From assembly GCF_014069575.1 (NCBI RefSeq), contig NZ_CP059675.1:868001-932000 (forward strand): a stretch of 64,000 nt of DNA, in the 5' to 3' direction. Positions 1 to 12,991 of this stretch are shown here, piece after piece; position 1 is the stretch's first letter, and every line of letters starts with the position of its first letter. This DNA comes from Schaalia sp. JY-X169 (GTDB taxonomy: Bacteria > Actinomycetota > Actinomycetes > Actinomycetales > Actinomycetaceae). A program made the translations under genes and the position numbers. Under the pieces are notes generated by a model, which saw only the letters and a program-made list of their open reading frames with translations, was not told the origin of the DNA and searched no databases.

Positions 1-773
1 TAGTAACACTGGTGGCTGTTGGCGTTACTGCGGCCGGTGACCTAGGGGTTGAGATGTTCACCGACGTTAGGCCATCAATCATTGTGGCGTCGGGAATCAT
101 GATGATGCTGGCAGGAATGTCGGCAGTGGGTGCAACCCAGGATGCAATCGACGGGTTTGCGGTCACAGCGAGCGGGCGCATTCTTGACGTGATGATGCGG
201 ACGCTAGGTGTTGTCATCGGCATCTTGCTGGGTCTGCAACTTGGGGTCGTGATGGGGACGGTTGTCCCTCTCCTTCCGACTGCATTGCCATTTGGTTCGG
301 TTCCTCAGCAGCTGGTTGGCGCCGCGGTGGTTTCCGCTGCTGCAGCGCTGACAAACGGCGGGCGGCTCAAGACGATTCTTGTCAGCGGGATCCTTGGCGC
401 CGTGACAATGGTTGGCTTCGCGATTGCCACGGCGTTCGGTTTGGATATGGCGACAGCGAGTGGAGTGGGGGCGCTGACCTCATCGTTTGTTGGCGGGGTC
501 GCTGCGCAGAGACTGCACATCCCCGCCATCGCCGTGACCACAGCGGCCATCATCCCGTTGGTTCCCGGAGTCGCAATATTCAGGGGACTTTTGGGCATCG
601 TTCAGGCCGAGGGCGCGTTCGATGGCCTCGTCATTGGTGGGAACGCCTTGGTCATCGCTGCGATCACGGCGGTTGCGTTGGCCGCAGGAGTCTCGTTCGG
701 CCTCTATATGGCAACCCCGGTTCGCTCCACCCTGCGCCGGGTCAGTCAAGCCCGCGTCGGCTTGCACCATTAG
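1..773 (+). CDS. thrE: Threonine/serine exporter (ThrE family), 3' part
   Basis: The reading frame is open from the left edge, so the true start lies outside the window; the first visible start codon is a GTG at 12. About 250 residues are present. They are strongly hydrophobic, with roughly eight to nine predicted membrane segments rich in Gly, Ala and Val, and small polar linkers such as GATQDAIDGF and ASGRILDVMMR. This pattern is typical of the ThrE/YjjP threonine/serine exporter family, whose members have an N-terminal soluble domain (missing here) followed by ten membrane helices. Members export threonine and serine across the cytoplasmic membrane using the proton gradient. The gene ends at a TAG about 400 bases before 16S rRNA. 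Family assignment is fairly sure; substrate is inferred. Confidence 0.75.
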   Translation, partial: VTLVAVGVTAAGDLGVEMFTDVRPSIIVASGIMMMLAGMSAVGATQDAIDGFAVTASGRILDVMMRTLGVVIGILLGLQLGVVMGTVVPLLPTALPFGSVPQQLVGAAVVSAAAALTNGGRLKTILVSGILGAVTMVGFAIATAFGLDMATASGVGALTSSFVGGVAAQRLHIPAIAVTTAAIIPLVPGVAIFRGLLGIVQAEGAFDGLVIGGNALVIAAITAVALAAGVSFGLYMATPVRSTLRRVSQARVGLHH

Positions 774-1179
774 AAGAGACGTCGGTAACAGAATGTCGAT
801 TAACGACCTGCTCCGCGAAGGACGAGGGCGGATTCTAGCCCTAGGACACGCCCGAACACGGAGCATGGTAGTCATTCGGACCGCCTCTAAACACCCAGGT
901 CAGAAGGTGTTTCAAACGGTGTGGTGCCCGTCATACGGACGGGACTAGACGGGGTGGGGGGTTTTCGGTAATGTTGTCTCTCGCCGGAAGTTACGGGGAA
1001 AGCCCACGAGGGAATGAACCGAGAACGGCGAAACGCCCAGCAGTTATTGCTAAATGGGGTGTTGTTTGTGAACTTGATAGTGTGTTTTTGTTTGTTTGAG
1101 TGTACTCAATAAATTGTTTTTGTTGGTGTTTTTTTGGTTGGGATTGCAGCCTTTTTGGTTGTTTTTTTCTGGCATTTTT
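774..1179 (+). promoter_or_regulatory. rRNA operon leader region (no gene)
   Basis: No convincing coding frame. Two small hairpins near the left end (7-bp AAACACC/GGTGTTT stem at 889-912; 6-bp CCCGTC/GACGGG stem at 927-943) may end transcription from upstream; neither has a T-tract. From about 1050 the sequence becomes G/T-rich. At 1059-1086 it carries the actinobacterial antitermination/processing element (GTGTTGTTTGTGAACTTGAT then AGTGTGTT), which pairs with the 16S-23S spacer. The rrn promoter must lie in this segment but I cannot fix its -35/-10 boxes by eye. Confidence 0.6.
1059..1086 (+). promoter_or_regulatory. 5' arm of 16S precursor processing stem / box A region
   Basis: This segment is complementary to 2921-2946 in the 16S-23S spacer. 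Its reverse complement reads AACACACTATCAAGTTCACA onward, and the spacer reads CACACTATCGGGTTTACGTT then CAACAC. The CCCAGCAG at 1036-1043 can extend the pairing with CTGCTGG at 2946-2952. The two arms enclose the whole 16S gene, as expected for an RNase III processing stalk. The same stretch corresponds to the conserved actinobacterial antitermination leader motif. Confidence 0.75.
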
Positions 1180-2716
<1,537 letters not shown>

Positions 2717-3127
2717 AAGGAGCCTCACTGGCCTGCTGGCGCACTCATGTTGGGTGTGTTTGTTTGGTGGGTTTGTTGTGGGGGTTTTGTTTTGTTAGTC
2801 ATTATGGGCCGCGGTGGCTTGTGATGCGGGCCAACATTTTTGGTTGGTTGGGTATTCTTTTCACTTCTTTGTTGGGGTGGCAAACATTTTCTGGTCATGG
2901 TCTTTTGATTGTGGTTGGGGCACACTATCGGGTTTACGTTCAACACTGCTGGCTGGCCTTTTGGGGCTTGTTTGGTGTGTTGGGTGTGGGTTGTTGGTGA
3001 ATTGTATAGTGGTTGTTTGCATCTTTATTTTTGTGTGATTTTGTTTTGTTTGAGTGATTTTTAGACTTCAGACGCATTTTCCTTTGTTGGTTGGTGTGTT
3101 TGGGGTTGGTTCATTTGTGTGTTTGTT
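2717..3127 (+). other. 16S-23S internal transcribed spacer without tRNA
   Basis: About 410 bases, strikingly G/T-rich. No tRNA-Ile or tRNA-Ala cloverleaf is present. It contains the 3' arm of the 16S processing stem (2921-2952) and the 5' arm of the 23S processing stem (2998-3023 and onward). Short reading frames here are not genes. Confidence 0.85.
2998..3023 (+). promoter_or_regulatory. 5' arm of 23S precursor processing stem
   Basis: GTGAATTGTATAGTGGTTGT then TTGCATC at 2998-3023 is the near-complement of 6318-6348 after the 23S gene, where CACTATGCAAATTCAC is read. The G/T-rich run at 3024-3060 can continue the duplex with the A/C-rich run at 6259-6290. This is the RNase III stalk that frees 23S rRNA. 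Confidence 0.75.
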
Positions 3128-6258
<3,131 letters not shown>

Positions 6259-6490
6259 CAAACACAACACAAAACAAAGTGTTACGAGCATATGCAAACA
6301 ACCCACACAATCATTTAGATTTGCAAGCAATCACTATGCAAATTCACTAATAATCCACACACAAAGAATGTGATAACCCCAAGTAACACAAGATTTAGTT
6401 ACGGGGTTGCCACACCAACAACAAACACTCACAAACAAAAAGTAGGGTTACAAACCCTAGCCGGTGGGTGGGTAGTGTGTGAACAACAAG
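6259..6490 (+). other. 23S-5S spacer with 3' arm of the 23S processing stem
   Basis: A/C-rich spacer of about 230 bases, complementary in composition and in sequence (6318-6348) to the G/T-rich region before 23S. No tRNA and no gene. Confidence 0.75.
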
Positions 6491-6611
6491 TTTTGCGGGG
6501 GGCATAGCACAAGGGAAACGCCCAGTTCCATTCCGAACCTGGAAGCTAAGCCTTGTAGCGGCGAAGATACTCCACTCCATAGGGTGCGGGAAAATAGCAC
6601 CCCCCCGCAAA
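6491..6611 (+). rRNA. rrf: 5S ribosomal RNA
   Basis: Typical actinobacterial 5S core: AAGGGAAACGCCCAGTTCCA followed by TTCCGAACCTGGAAGCTAAG and a GGGTGCGGGAAAATAG 3' half. The terminal helix pairs TTTGCGGGGG near 6492 with CCCCCGCAAA ending near 6611. About 120 bases, the normal length. Last gene of the rRNA operon. Confidence 0.95.
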
Positions 6612-6625
6612 TCAACAACAATGTA

Positions 6626-6657
6626 GTGCCCCTGAACCAACACCGGTCCAGGGGCAC
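6626..6657 (+). terminator. Rho-independent-like terminator of the rRNA operon
   Basis: A perfect 9-bp stem, GTGCCCCTG at 6626-6634 and CAGGGGCAC at 6649-6657, closes a 14-base loop just after 5S. The trailing T-tract is weak (CACTGGTTT), so the call rests on stem strength and position. Confidence 0.6.
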
Positions 6658-7144
6658 CACTGGTTTAAGCCCAGCAACCATCAAAACCTGGGCGGCCAAC
6701 AAAAACCCTCACACTACCCGCCATGACCGCCACCGCCACCAAATGTATACGTGGGGGCGAAATGTTTGCTTGGGGTAGGTACCCCACGCGAACATTCCAC
6801 CCCCACACAAACATTCCACAACCCAGCCACTGCAACCAGGACACGCAACGACGCCGAGAGCAGAACCAGAAACGACAAGCCAACCGGCAGACCAGGAGGG
6901 CCAGACGGTGAGCCGCGCAGGTTGGGACGGTTGGCGCGGTTGGGACGGTTGGGACGGTTGGCGCGGCCAGGCAAACCAGGCCGGCCAGGACGTGGGCTGC
7001 GGGTATAGATCACCCTCGGGGTATGAAACACAATGTATGTAATGAAAGTACACAAAAGGATGTGGGAGAGTAGGATAGTTACGGATAGGGATCGTCTGAT
7101 TTCCCGTATTCCCAGGAACACTGACGTTCATCAGGAGGCAGTCC
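6658..7144. other. Non-coding region with a large palindrome and a 9-bp tandem repeat
   Basis: No convincing gene on either strand. Positions 6751-6806 form an imperfect inverted repeat centred on GGGGTAGGTACCCC, whose arms carry AATGTT/AACATT and GTGGGG/CCCCAC. A third AACATTCCAC half-site follows at about 6807-6826. At 6921-6965 there are five 9-bp units of GTTGGGACG or GTTGGCGCG. The last 15 bases hold the ribosome binding site AGGAGG (7133-7138) of the next gene. The segment probably contains the promoter and operator of the dehydrogenase gene; no repressor can be assigned. Confidence 0.6.
6921..6965 (+). repeat. Five 9-bp tandem repeats
   Basis: GTTGGGACG, GTTGGCGCG, GTTGGGACG, GTTGGGACG, GTTGGCGCG in direct succession. 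It lies in non-coding DNA before the dehydrogenase gene. Copy number could vary between strains. Confidence 0.85.
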
Positions 7145-10100
7145 GTGCATTCTCACTTCGATGCTGACAACTCAGCTTGCAACGCGGCGGAGGATCATGC
7201 CCGGCCGAGCTTCGGCGATCATGACCGGCGCAGGTTTGGGGATCCTGCCCGGCGCACCTTAGATGATCCTGCCCGGTCGGAGCTGTATCGGAGGGTCTAC
7301 GCCCACGATGCCTCCCACTTCTTGAAGTATCCATCAGAAGTCCGAGTTGCAAGCACTCTTGACGATATTAGGGACGTGTTTGCTGACGCGCGTTCTGGTG
7401 GCGCCCACATCACCTTCCGCTCAGGCGGGACCAGCCTGAACGGGCAGTCTGTGACCGACGGTATCCTCGTGGATACTCGGCGTGGATTTCGCGGTGTTGC
7501 ACCACTCGACGGTGGCACGCGGCTCCGCGTCGAACCCGGTGTTACCATTCGGCATGCCAACGCTGTCCTCCGCAGAAGTGGGCGGATCATGGGGCCCGAC
7601 CCAGCCAGTGAGATCGCGGCAACTATCGGAGGCGTGATCGCAAACAACGCGTCTGGGATGTCGTGCGGTACAGAGCATAACTCCTACCGCATGATCGACT
7701 CCCTCTCTTTCATTCTCGCTAGTGGCAATCAGTTCGACACCGCGAACTCTGGCGAAGACTCGCGGTTTGCCGCACTCGAGCCGAGTCTCTATCAGGCTCT
7801 GGAGCGTTTCCGAGAACAGATTCGTCTTAGTCCTGCGCTGAAGGCAGAGGTGGAGCGGCAGTTTTCCATGAAGAACACCATGGGCTACGGTCTCAACTCG
7901 TTCCTGGACTACGACAGGCCAATCGATATTTTCAGTCATCTCCTGGTCGGAAGCGAAGGTACCTTGGGCTTCGTGTCAGAGGCGACATTCCACACTCTCC
8001 CGATTCGCGGTGATGTAGCGACCGCACTGTGGGTTTTCCCAAGCGTTATCAGAGCAGCGGAGGTTATTCCTGCGCTGGTCGACAGTGGTGCGTCAGCCGT
8101 CGAACTCATGGACTCGACCTCGCTCCGGGTCGCCCAAACCTTCGACACCATCCCCGGTTCTATTGCGGCATTGCACGTCACTGATCACGCTGCGCTGCTG
8201 GTTGAGTACCAGGAGGACAGCTCAGAAGCCATGGCTTCCCGCGTCGCGGAGGCGACTACCCTTTGCGCTTCTCTGGGTCTCAAGGCCTCATTTACTTCTG
8301 ACCCTCAAGACAGAGCCATGCTCTGGTCAGTCAGAAAAGGTCTGTATGCGACCGTGGCCGGAGCGCGTCGCCCAGGGGTGACTGCCCTTCTTGAGGACAT
8401 TGTGGTCCCGGTGCCCACGCTTGCCCGAACCTGCTCTGAACTGGCACAGCTCCTGTCGCGTCACGGGTATGAGGATGCCGTCATCTTCGGGCATGCGAAG
8501 GATGGCAACCTGCACTTTATGCTGACCGGAGACTTTGAGGATCCGGCCGAAAAGACCAGACTCGCGACCTTCACCGAAGATATGGTGGATTTGGTGTTGA
8601 GGAATGGTGGTTCCCTCAAAGCGGAGCACGGTACGGGCATCGCTATGGCGCCATTCGTTGAACGACAGTATGGGTCCGAGTTGTACTCGATCATGGTTGG
8701 CATCAAGCGAGCCGCCGACCCCCACAACATCCTCAACCCCGGTGTCATAATCGCCGGGGACTCTGCTGGGCAGCACCTTAGCCACTTTAAGGAGACACCC
8801 GAGGTCGATCCGTTCTTCGACCGCTGCGTCGAATGCGGCTACTGCGAACCGATCTGCCCCAGCAAGGATCTCACACTAACGCCGCGCACCAGGATTGTCG
8901 CCCTCCGAGAGATCAAGGCTGCAAGCTCGCGAGGCGACAACATGCTCGCAACTCAGCTCCAGTCTGCCTACGAGTATGCAGGTACCGAGACCTGTGCAGT
9001 CGACGGTCTCTGCGCGACTTCATGCCCACTTGGTATCAACACTGCAGATATCGTCCGCAAGCAGCGCCGCGACGAAGCGGATCAGCCATGGAGCGGCGTT
9101 TGGGGAACTGCTGCGAAGGCGTGGCCCGCAGTGACCCAGGGTGCGGGTCTGGCCCTGAGCGCCGCAAAACTCCTTCCACCCAAGGCAGTGGAAGGGACCA
9201 CCCGAGCACTCCGCGCTGTTCTTGGAAAGGACAAGATGCCGCTGTGGACACCCGACCTCCCAGCCGGGGGAAGGTCGCGTGAGGCGAGTGCAAGACGATA
9301 CCTGACACCACGTAGGTTCGCTGCAGAAGTGCGCGCGAGCAGTGGTGAGTTAGGCTTGAATGTGAGCTCAGCAAGCGATGGGAGCAGATCAGGGGTGCGT
9401 GCGAGTAGCAGTGAAGTTATCCCACAGTCTGGGCAAGTGCCGTCATCACCGGTTGCCGTCTACATGCCCTCCTGCCTTAACGCCATGTTTGCGCCCGGAG
9501 GTGGTGGCGCGAACACACTGCAAGATGACTTCCAGTACCTCTGCGAGCGAGCTGGGGTTCGCGTCCTCATTCCACGCTCAATAGAGTCGCTGTGCTGCGG
9601 GACCCCTTGGTCGTCGAAAGGGATGGGCAATGGGTACGAGGACGTCCAAGCTCGCACTGTCGCCGCCCTTTACGCTTCTACCGGTGGTGGCTCGTTGCCT
9701 GTCGTCTGTGATAACTCGTCGTGCACCGAGGGCCTCATCAAGCTTCTCAAAGGGGAAGGTTTGCAGGTCATCGACGGTCCGGCCTTCATTCGGGACCACG
9801 TGTTGCCCGTGCTTCGAGGGAGAGGCTTGAAGCTTGACGCGGGTTCTCTCGCGGTTGTTCATCCCACTTGCTCATCTACCCACCTCGGCAGCACTGAAGC
9901 AGTGGTCGACATTATGCAGTCGATTAGTGGCAAGGTCTATGTTCCCGACGCCTGGGGCTGCTGCGCTTTCGCTGGGGATCGCGGAATGCTCCACCCTGAA
10001 CTCACTGAGTCGGCAACCAGAGCGGAATGCGCCGAAGTTGGCAGCCTGGCGCAGTCCCGCGCGGGCGAGACCAAGTTTGTTTCAAGTAACCGTACTTGTG

Positions 10101-10183
10101 AAATCGGGATGTCGCGCGGGAGCGGACGAGACTACTTGGGCGTCATTTCCGTGCTGGCTGCAGCCGTGCGCGATGCGGGCTGA
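7145..10183 (+). CDS. FAD-linked oxidase / Fe-S D-2-hydroxyacid (D-lactate-type) dehydrogenase
   Basis: A 1012-residue fusion of a FAD-binding type 4 oxidase (about 60-540) with a ferredoxin-like and CCG-domain reductase half (about 555-1012). Visible motifs are ITFRSGGTSLNGQS and VGSEGTLGFVSE for FAD binding, and FGHAKDGNLHFML for the oxidase C domain. Two 4Fe-4S clusters are indicated by CVECGYCEPICP (cysteines 561, 564, 567, 571) and CAVDGLCATSCP (from Cys617). Later CCG-type cysteines are SLCCGTPW, HPTCSSTHLG and WGCCAFAGDRG. Length and order match the YdiJ / Dld-II class that oxidises D-2-hydroxyacids such as D-lactate or D-2-hydroxyglutarate and passes electrons to the membrane chain. 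GTG start with AGGAGG six bases upstream. Residues 17-48 are four 8-residue repeats encoded by 24-bp tandem DNA. It converges with murQ, whose reaction releases D-lactate, so D-lactate is the favoured but unproven substrate. Confidence 0.85.
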   Translation: MHSHFDADNSACNAAEDHARPSFGDHDRRRFGDPARRTLDDPARSELYRRVYAHDASHFLKYPSEVRVASTLDDIRDVFADARSGGAHITFRSGGTSLNGQSVTDGILVDTRRGFRGVAPLDGGTRLRVEPGVTIRHANAVLRRSGRIMGPDPASEIAATIGGVIANNASGMSCGTEHNSYRMIDSLSFILASGNQFDTANSGEDSRFAALEPSLYQALERFREQIRLSPALKAEVERQFSMKNTMGYGLNSFLDYDRPIDIFSHLLVGSEGTLGFVSEATFHTLPIRGDVATALWVFPSVIRAAEVIPALVDSGASAVELMDSTSLRVAQTFDTIPGSIAALHVTDHAALLVEYQEDSSEAMASRVAEATTLCASLGLKASFTSDPQDRAMLWSVRKGLYATVAGARRPGVTALLEDIVVPVPTLARTCSELAQLLSRHGYEDAVIFGHAKDGNLHFMLTGDFEDPAEKTRLATFTEDMVDLVLRNGGSLKAEHGTGIAMAPFVERQYGSELYSIMVGIKRAADPHNILNPGVIIAGDSAGQHLSHFKETPEVDPFFDRCVECGYCEPICPSKDLTLTPRTRIVALREIKAASSRGDNMLATQLQSAYEYAGTETCAVDGLCATSCPLGINTADIVRKQRRDEADQPWSGVWGTAAKAWPAVTQGAGLALSAAKLLPPKAVEGTTRALRAVLGKDKMPLWTPDLPAGGRSREASARRYLTPRRFAAEVRASSGELGLNVSSASDGSRSGVRASSSEVIPQSGQVPSSPVAVYMPSCLNAMFAPGGGGANTLQDDFQYLCERAGVRVLIPRSIESLCCGTPWSSKGMGNGYEDVQARTVAALYASTGGGSLPVVCDNSSCTEGLIKLLKGEGLQVIDGPAFIRDHVLPVLRGRGLKLDAGSLAVVHPTCSSTHLGSTEAVVDIMQSISGKVYVPDAWGCCAFAGDRGMLHPELTESATRAECAEVGSLAQSRAGETKFVSSNRTCEIGMSRGSGRDYLGVISVLAAAVRDAG
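7193..7288 (+). repeat. Four 24-bp tandem repeats inside the dehydrogenase gene
   Basis: Each unit starts GATC(A/C)TG(A/C)CCGG and encodes eight residues (DHARPSFG, DHDRRRFG, DPARRTLD, DPARSELY). They form an N-terminal extension before the FAD domain. Confidence 0.8.
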
Positions 10184-10248
10184 GGGGGAATGCGGGTGCT
10201 GAGGTCAGCGCTGGAGCGCAGCGCGGGCTGAGGGGGAATGCGGGCGCT
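10175..10248 (+). repeat. Direct repeat of 26 bp spanning the dehydrogenase stop codon
   Basis: GCGGGCTGAGGGGGAATGCG followed by GGTGCT at 10175-10200 is repeated at 10223-10248 with a single change (GGCGCT). The first copy contains the stop codon of the dehydrogenase gene. The second runs into the last bases of murQ on the other strand. It looks like a small local duplication between convergent genes. Confidence 0.8.
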
Positions 10249-11164
10249 AGTTTCCCAGTGCCGCCCTCATGTTGCCGCCGTGCTCCTCAAGCAGCTCACG
10301 TGCGGTCGCGGGGGAGACTTCACGCAAGATTGCCACCGATGCCACTTTGACACTGCCGTCGGCGAGTGCGAGGGCGTCCTCGGCTGCCCGCTTGTCACAG
10401 CCCGTCACCCTCATGACCAAGTTCCGCGCCCGGACCTGCAGCTTCTTGTTCGAGGCCGAGACATCCACCATGAGGTTTCCGTACGTCTTCCCCAGTCGCA
10501 CCATGGTCGCCGTAGAGATCATATTGAGGACCTGCTTCTGCGCAGATCCGGCCTTGAGCCGGGTTGAGCCGCTCAGTACTTCAGGCCCCACGACGACTTC
10601 AATCGGGAAGTCGACGGCATCTGAGAGCACAGCGGGTGAGTTGTTTGAGATCCCCACAGTTGTCGCACCGGCCTCACGTCCGGCTGCCACCGCTCCGAGT
10701 GCATAGGGAGTACGCCCTGACGCGGCAATCCCAACCACCGCGTCCGTGGCTCTGAGCTCGAACTCCTTTGCAGCCTCATATCCAGCCTGGTAGTCGTCCT
10801 CGGCGCCCTCTATCGCGTTGCGAAGTGCTTCCTCGCCACCCGCAATGATTCCCACTACTTGCGAGGGGTCCGAGGAAAAGGTGGGCGGGCACTCGGATGC
10901 ATCCAACACGCCCAGGCGACCGGATGTTCCCGCACCGACATAGAACAGCCGCCCGCCCTCGTTCATGCCCGCAGCTATGGCGTCGATCGCGGCGGTGATC
11001 TGCGGGATTGCTGCTTCGATAGCCCGCGGAACCTCCATTTCCGCCTGATTCATGGCGGAGACGATTTGCTGTGTGGAAAGCAGGTCAAGATCTGCATAAC
11101 GTGGGTCCACAGACTCCGTAGTTGCTTCGCTAATGGCCTCGGCTTGCTCGACGATGAGCTCCAT
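10247..11164 (-). CDS. murQ: N-acetylmuramic acid 6-phosphate etherase
   Basis: A 305-residue cytoplasmic SIS-domain enzyme that cleaves the lactyl ether of MurNAc-6-phosphate to give GlcNAc-6-phosphate and D-lactate. Diagnostic stretches are DPRYADLDLLSTQQIVSAMN near the N-terminus, the sugar-phosphate loop YVGAGTSGRLGVLDASECPP (residues 75-94), and EGAEDD. Glu91 (in ASECPP) and Glu122 (in GAEDD) match the two catalytic glutamates of E. coli MurQ (83 and 114) with identical spacing. ATG start preceded by AGGAGA. It is divergent from nagZ across a short intergenic region containing a likely operator, and belongs functionally with nagZ, namZ and the ABC importer downstream. Full length; very confident. 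Confidence 0.96.
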   Translation of the reverse strand: MELIVEQAEAISEATTESVDPRYADLDLLSTQQIVSAMNQAEMEVPRAIEAAIPQITAAIDAIAAGMNEGGRLFYVGAGTSGRLGVLDASECPPTFSSDPSQVVGIIAGGEEALRNAIEGAEDDYQAGYEAAKEFELRATDAVVGIAASGRTPYALGAVAAGREAGATTVGISNNSPAVLSDAVDFPIEVVVGPEVLSGSTRLKAGSAQKQVLNMISTATMVRLGKTYGNLMVDVSASNKKLQVRARNLVMRVTGCDKRAAEDALALADGSVKVASVAILREVSPATARELLEEHGGNMRAALGN

Positions 11165-11236
11165 GGGTGCCCTCTCCTGAGGGATGGCAAATCACGCCAT
11201 CTCGGTGTAAGAATGTTTCACTAATGACTCGATGTG

Positions 11237-11251
11237 TGTAACTATATTACA
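11237..11251. promoter_or_regulatory. Inverted-repeat operator candidate between murQ and nagZ
   Basis: TGTAACTATATTACA is a perfect TGTAA-N5-TTACA dyad. It covers a TATATT that could serve as a -10 box. Its position between divergent murQ and nagZ suggests control by the RpiR/MurR-like regulator encoded at 19979; that link is inference. Confidence 0.5.
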
Positions 11252-11322
11252 GACAGGTGCGCCAGGCCATAATTTCTGAGACTGGTGTTACGGCTCATAG
11301 GTTGGTATCAAAGGAGTGCCCA

Positions 11323-12990
11323 ATGGGAAAGAAGACAGTAGAACAAGCGTTGGCAGAGGTGTCCGGCTGGAGCGATGAGGTTCTCGTAGGACAGTTGTTC
11401 AGCGTAGCGAGTGGTGGCCACGCCGCGAAAGACATCCTCGGATTCGGGGGTGGAACTGAAAAGGAACTTCAAGAAGAAGTCCATGAGCGCCTCAAAGAGT
11501 ACATCCGCCAGTACCACCTCGGTGCCGTTATCTACTTCCCGCCCGGGGGAGATCACGAGCCTGTCGCCGATATTCGCGCCACAAACCTGGATCTGCAGGC
11601 CGCTGCGGATATCCCCCTCTTGATCGCGACCGACCAGGAGAACGGGACGGTGGCCCGCGTCCGGGTGGGGGCTGCACACATGCCGGGTGCGATGGCGCTC
11701 GGCGCTACCGAAGACCCCCGGCTGTGGGCCGAGGTCGGACACGTCACCGGTGAACAGCTGCGTGCTGTAGGCATTTTCCAAACCTTCGCGCCTGTCGCCG
11801 ACGTCAATGTTCTTTCGGAGAATCCAGGTGTCAACATTCGCTCTGCTGGGTCAGACCCTGAAAAGGCTTCAAGCCAGTTGGCTACCGTCACACGTGCACT
11901 AGCCGAGGGCGGGGTTGCCTCGACCCTAAAGCACTTCCCCGGCTATGGCAGCGCCGCGGCGGACCCGCACCTTGGCCTACCTTCCGTCTCACTGACTCGG
12001 GAAGAGTGGGAGAACACTGAACGCCTTCCGTTCCAGGCAGCGATTGACGCCGGTGCCGACTCGATCATGCTCGGCCATGTCGCCTTCCCTGATCTAGATC
12101 CCAAGGATGCTGCGACTTTCTCAGCCCCGATCGTCACCGATCTGCTGCGTCATGACCTCGGGTTCGAGGGCGTCATTATCACCGATGCAATGGACATGGG
12201 TGGGGCTGAGCGCCCCGAAGGTCCCGCGGAAGCGTGTGTGGTGGCACTCCAGGCAGGTGCCGACCAGATCCTCATGCCCGTCGATCTGCCCGAAGCCTAC
12301 GAAGCGGTGCTACGAGCATTGCGTGAAGGGCGACTCAATCGCGCTGAGTTGGAGAAATCTGCCACGCGGATCCTCAGGCTCAAGAAGAAGCTCGGCCTCG
12401 ATAGCCCACAGATTCCCGATCTCGAAATTTTCGACAATCCTCACCACACCGAACTTGCCCGCGCGGCCGCGGCAGCCTCTGTTGCTGAGCGTGATGCCTC
12501 GGTGGAAGCGAGCCTCATGCCCGGCTCGAACGTCCTCGTCATCCACCCGGGGAAGGACCCCCAAAAACGCGGAGCCAACCCGGGCGATGTCCTCACACCG
12601 ATCCTCGAGGGCGCCGACCACTCCGTGACCCTGGTGGAATGGGGGGCAACTGAAGACGAGGGCGGACCGTGGCGCGGGCTGGACTCGGCTGCCACCGAAG
12701 ATGCAACCGAGGCCGTGGTTGTCCTGCGTGATGCTTGGAAGGACTCACTCCCCGTCGCCGAGGTTCTGGCTGAACTTGACCAAGCCGGTCTAAATGTTCA
12801 TGTGGTTGCGCTGAGGTCGCCGCACGAATCGGCCTCCGTGTCGCAGAAGCATTCGGTTTTGTTCACCTACGGTGACAACCTCTTCGCCATCGAAGCGGCT
12901 GGGAACGTCCTCGTCGGGAAAGAGAAGCCCGACGGTGGGCTCCCCATGCCGGTCACCACGTTGGAAGCAGCACAGGAGGCAGGAAAGTAG
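11323..12990 (+). CDS. nagZ: Glycoside hydrolase family 3 beta-N-acetylglucosaminidase
   Basis: A GH3 protein of 555 residues, expected to remove GlcNAc from GlcNAc-MurNAc fragments. The start is the ATG at 11323, six bases after AAGGAG; an upstream in-frame start at 11257 lacks a ribosome binding site. Family landmarks are LLIATDQENGTVARV, KHFPGYGSAAADPHLGLPSV with the loop histidine (His216) of the NagZ Asp-His dyad, and ITDAMDMGGAE with the nucleophile Asp288. The C-terminal half (from about 390) is the extra domain seen in longer NagZ enzymes of Gram-positives. There is no signal peptide, unlike secreted B. subtilis NagZ, so action in the cytoplasm on imported fragments is likely. The stop codon is one base before the start of namZ. 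Confidence 0.93.
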   Translation: MGKKTVEQALAEVSGWSDEVLVGQLFSVASGGHAAKDILGFGGGTEKELQEEVHERLKEYIRQYHLGAVIYFPPGGDHEPVADIRATNLDLQAAADIPLLIATDQENGTVARVRVGAAHMPGAMALGATEDPRLWAEVGHVTGEQLRAVGIFQTFAPVADVNVLSENPGVNIRSAGSDPEKASSQLATVTRALAEGGVASTLKHFPGYGSAAADPHLGLPSVSLTREEWENTERLPFQAAIDAGADSIMLGHVAFPDLDPKDAATFSAPIVTDLLRHDLGFEGVIITDAMDMGGAERPEGPAEACVVALQAGADQILMPVDLPEAYEAVLRALREGRLNRAELEKSATRILRLKKKLGLDSPQIPDLEIFDNPHHTELARAAAAASVAERDASVEASLMPGSNVLVIHPGKDPQKRGANPGDVLTPILEGADHSVTLVEWGATEDEGGPWRGLDSAATEDATEAVVVLRDAWKDSLPVAEVLAELDQAGLNVHVVALRSPHESASVSQKHSVLFTYGDNLFAIEAAGNVLVGKEKPDGGLPMPVTTLEAAQEAGK

Positions 12991-12991
12991 C

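Noticed and set aside
2717-3127. tRNA-Ile/Ala in the rRNA spacer
   Set aside because: No cloverleaf, anticodon arm or TTCRANYC T-loop is present in this G/T-rich spacer.
6921-6965. 9-bp tandem repeats as coding for a repeat peptide
   Set aside because: The surrounding frames are short, lack start signals and have no family resemblance.
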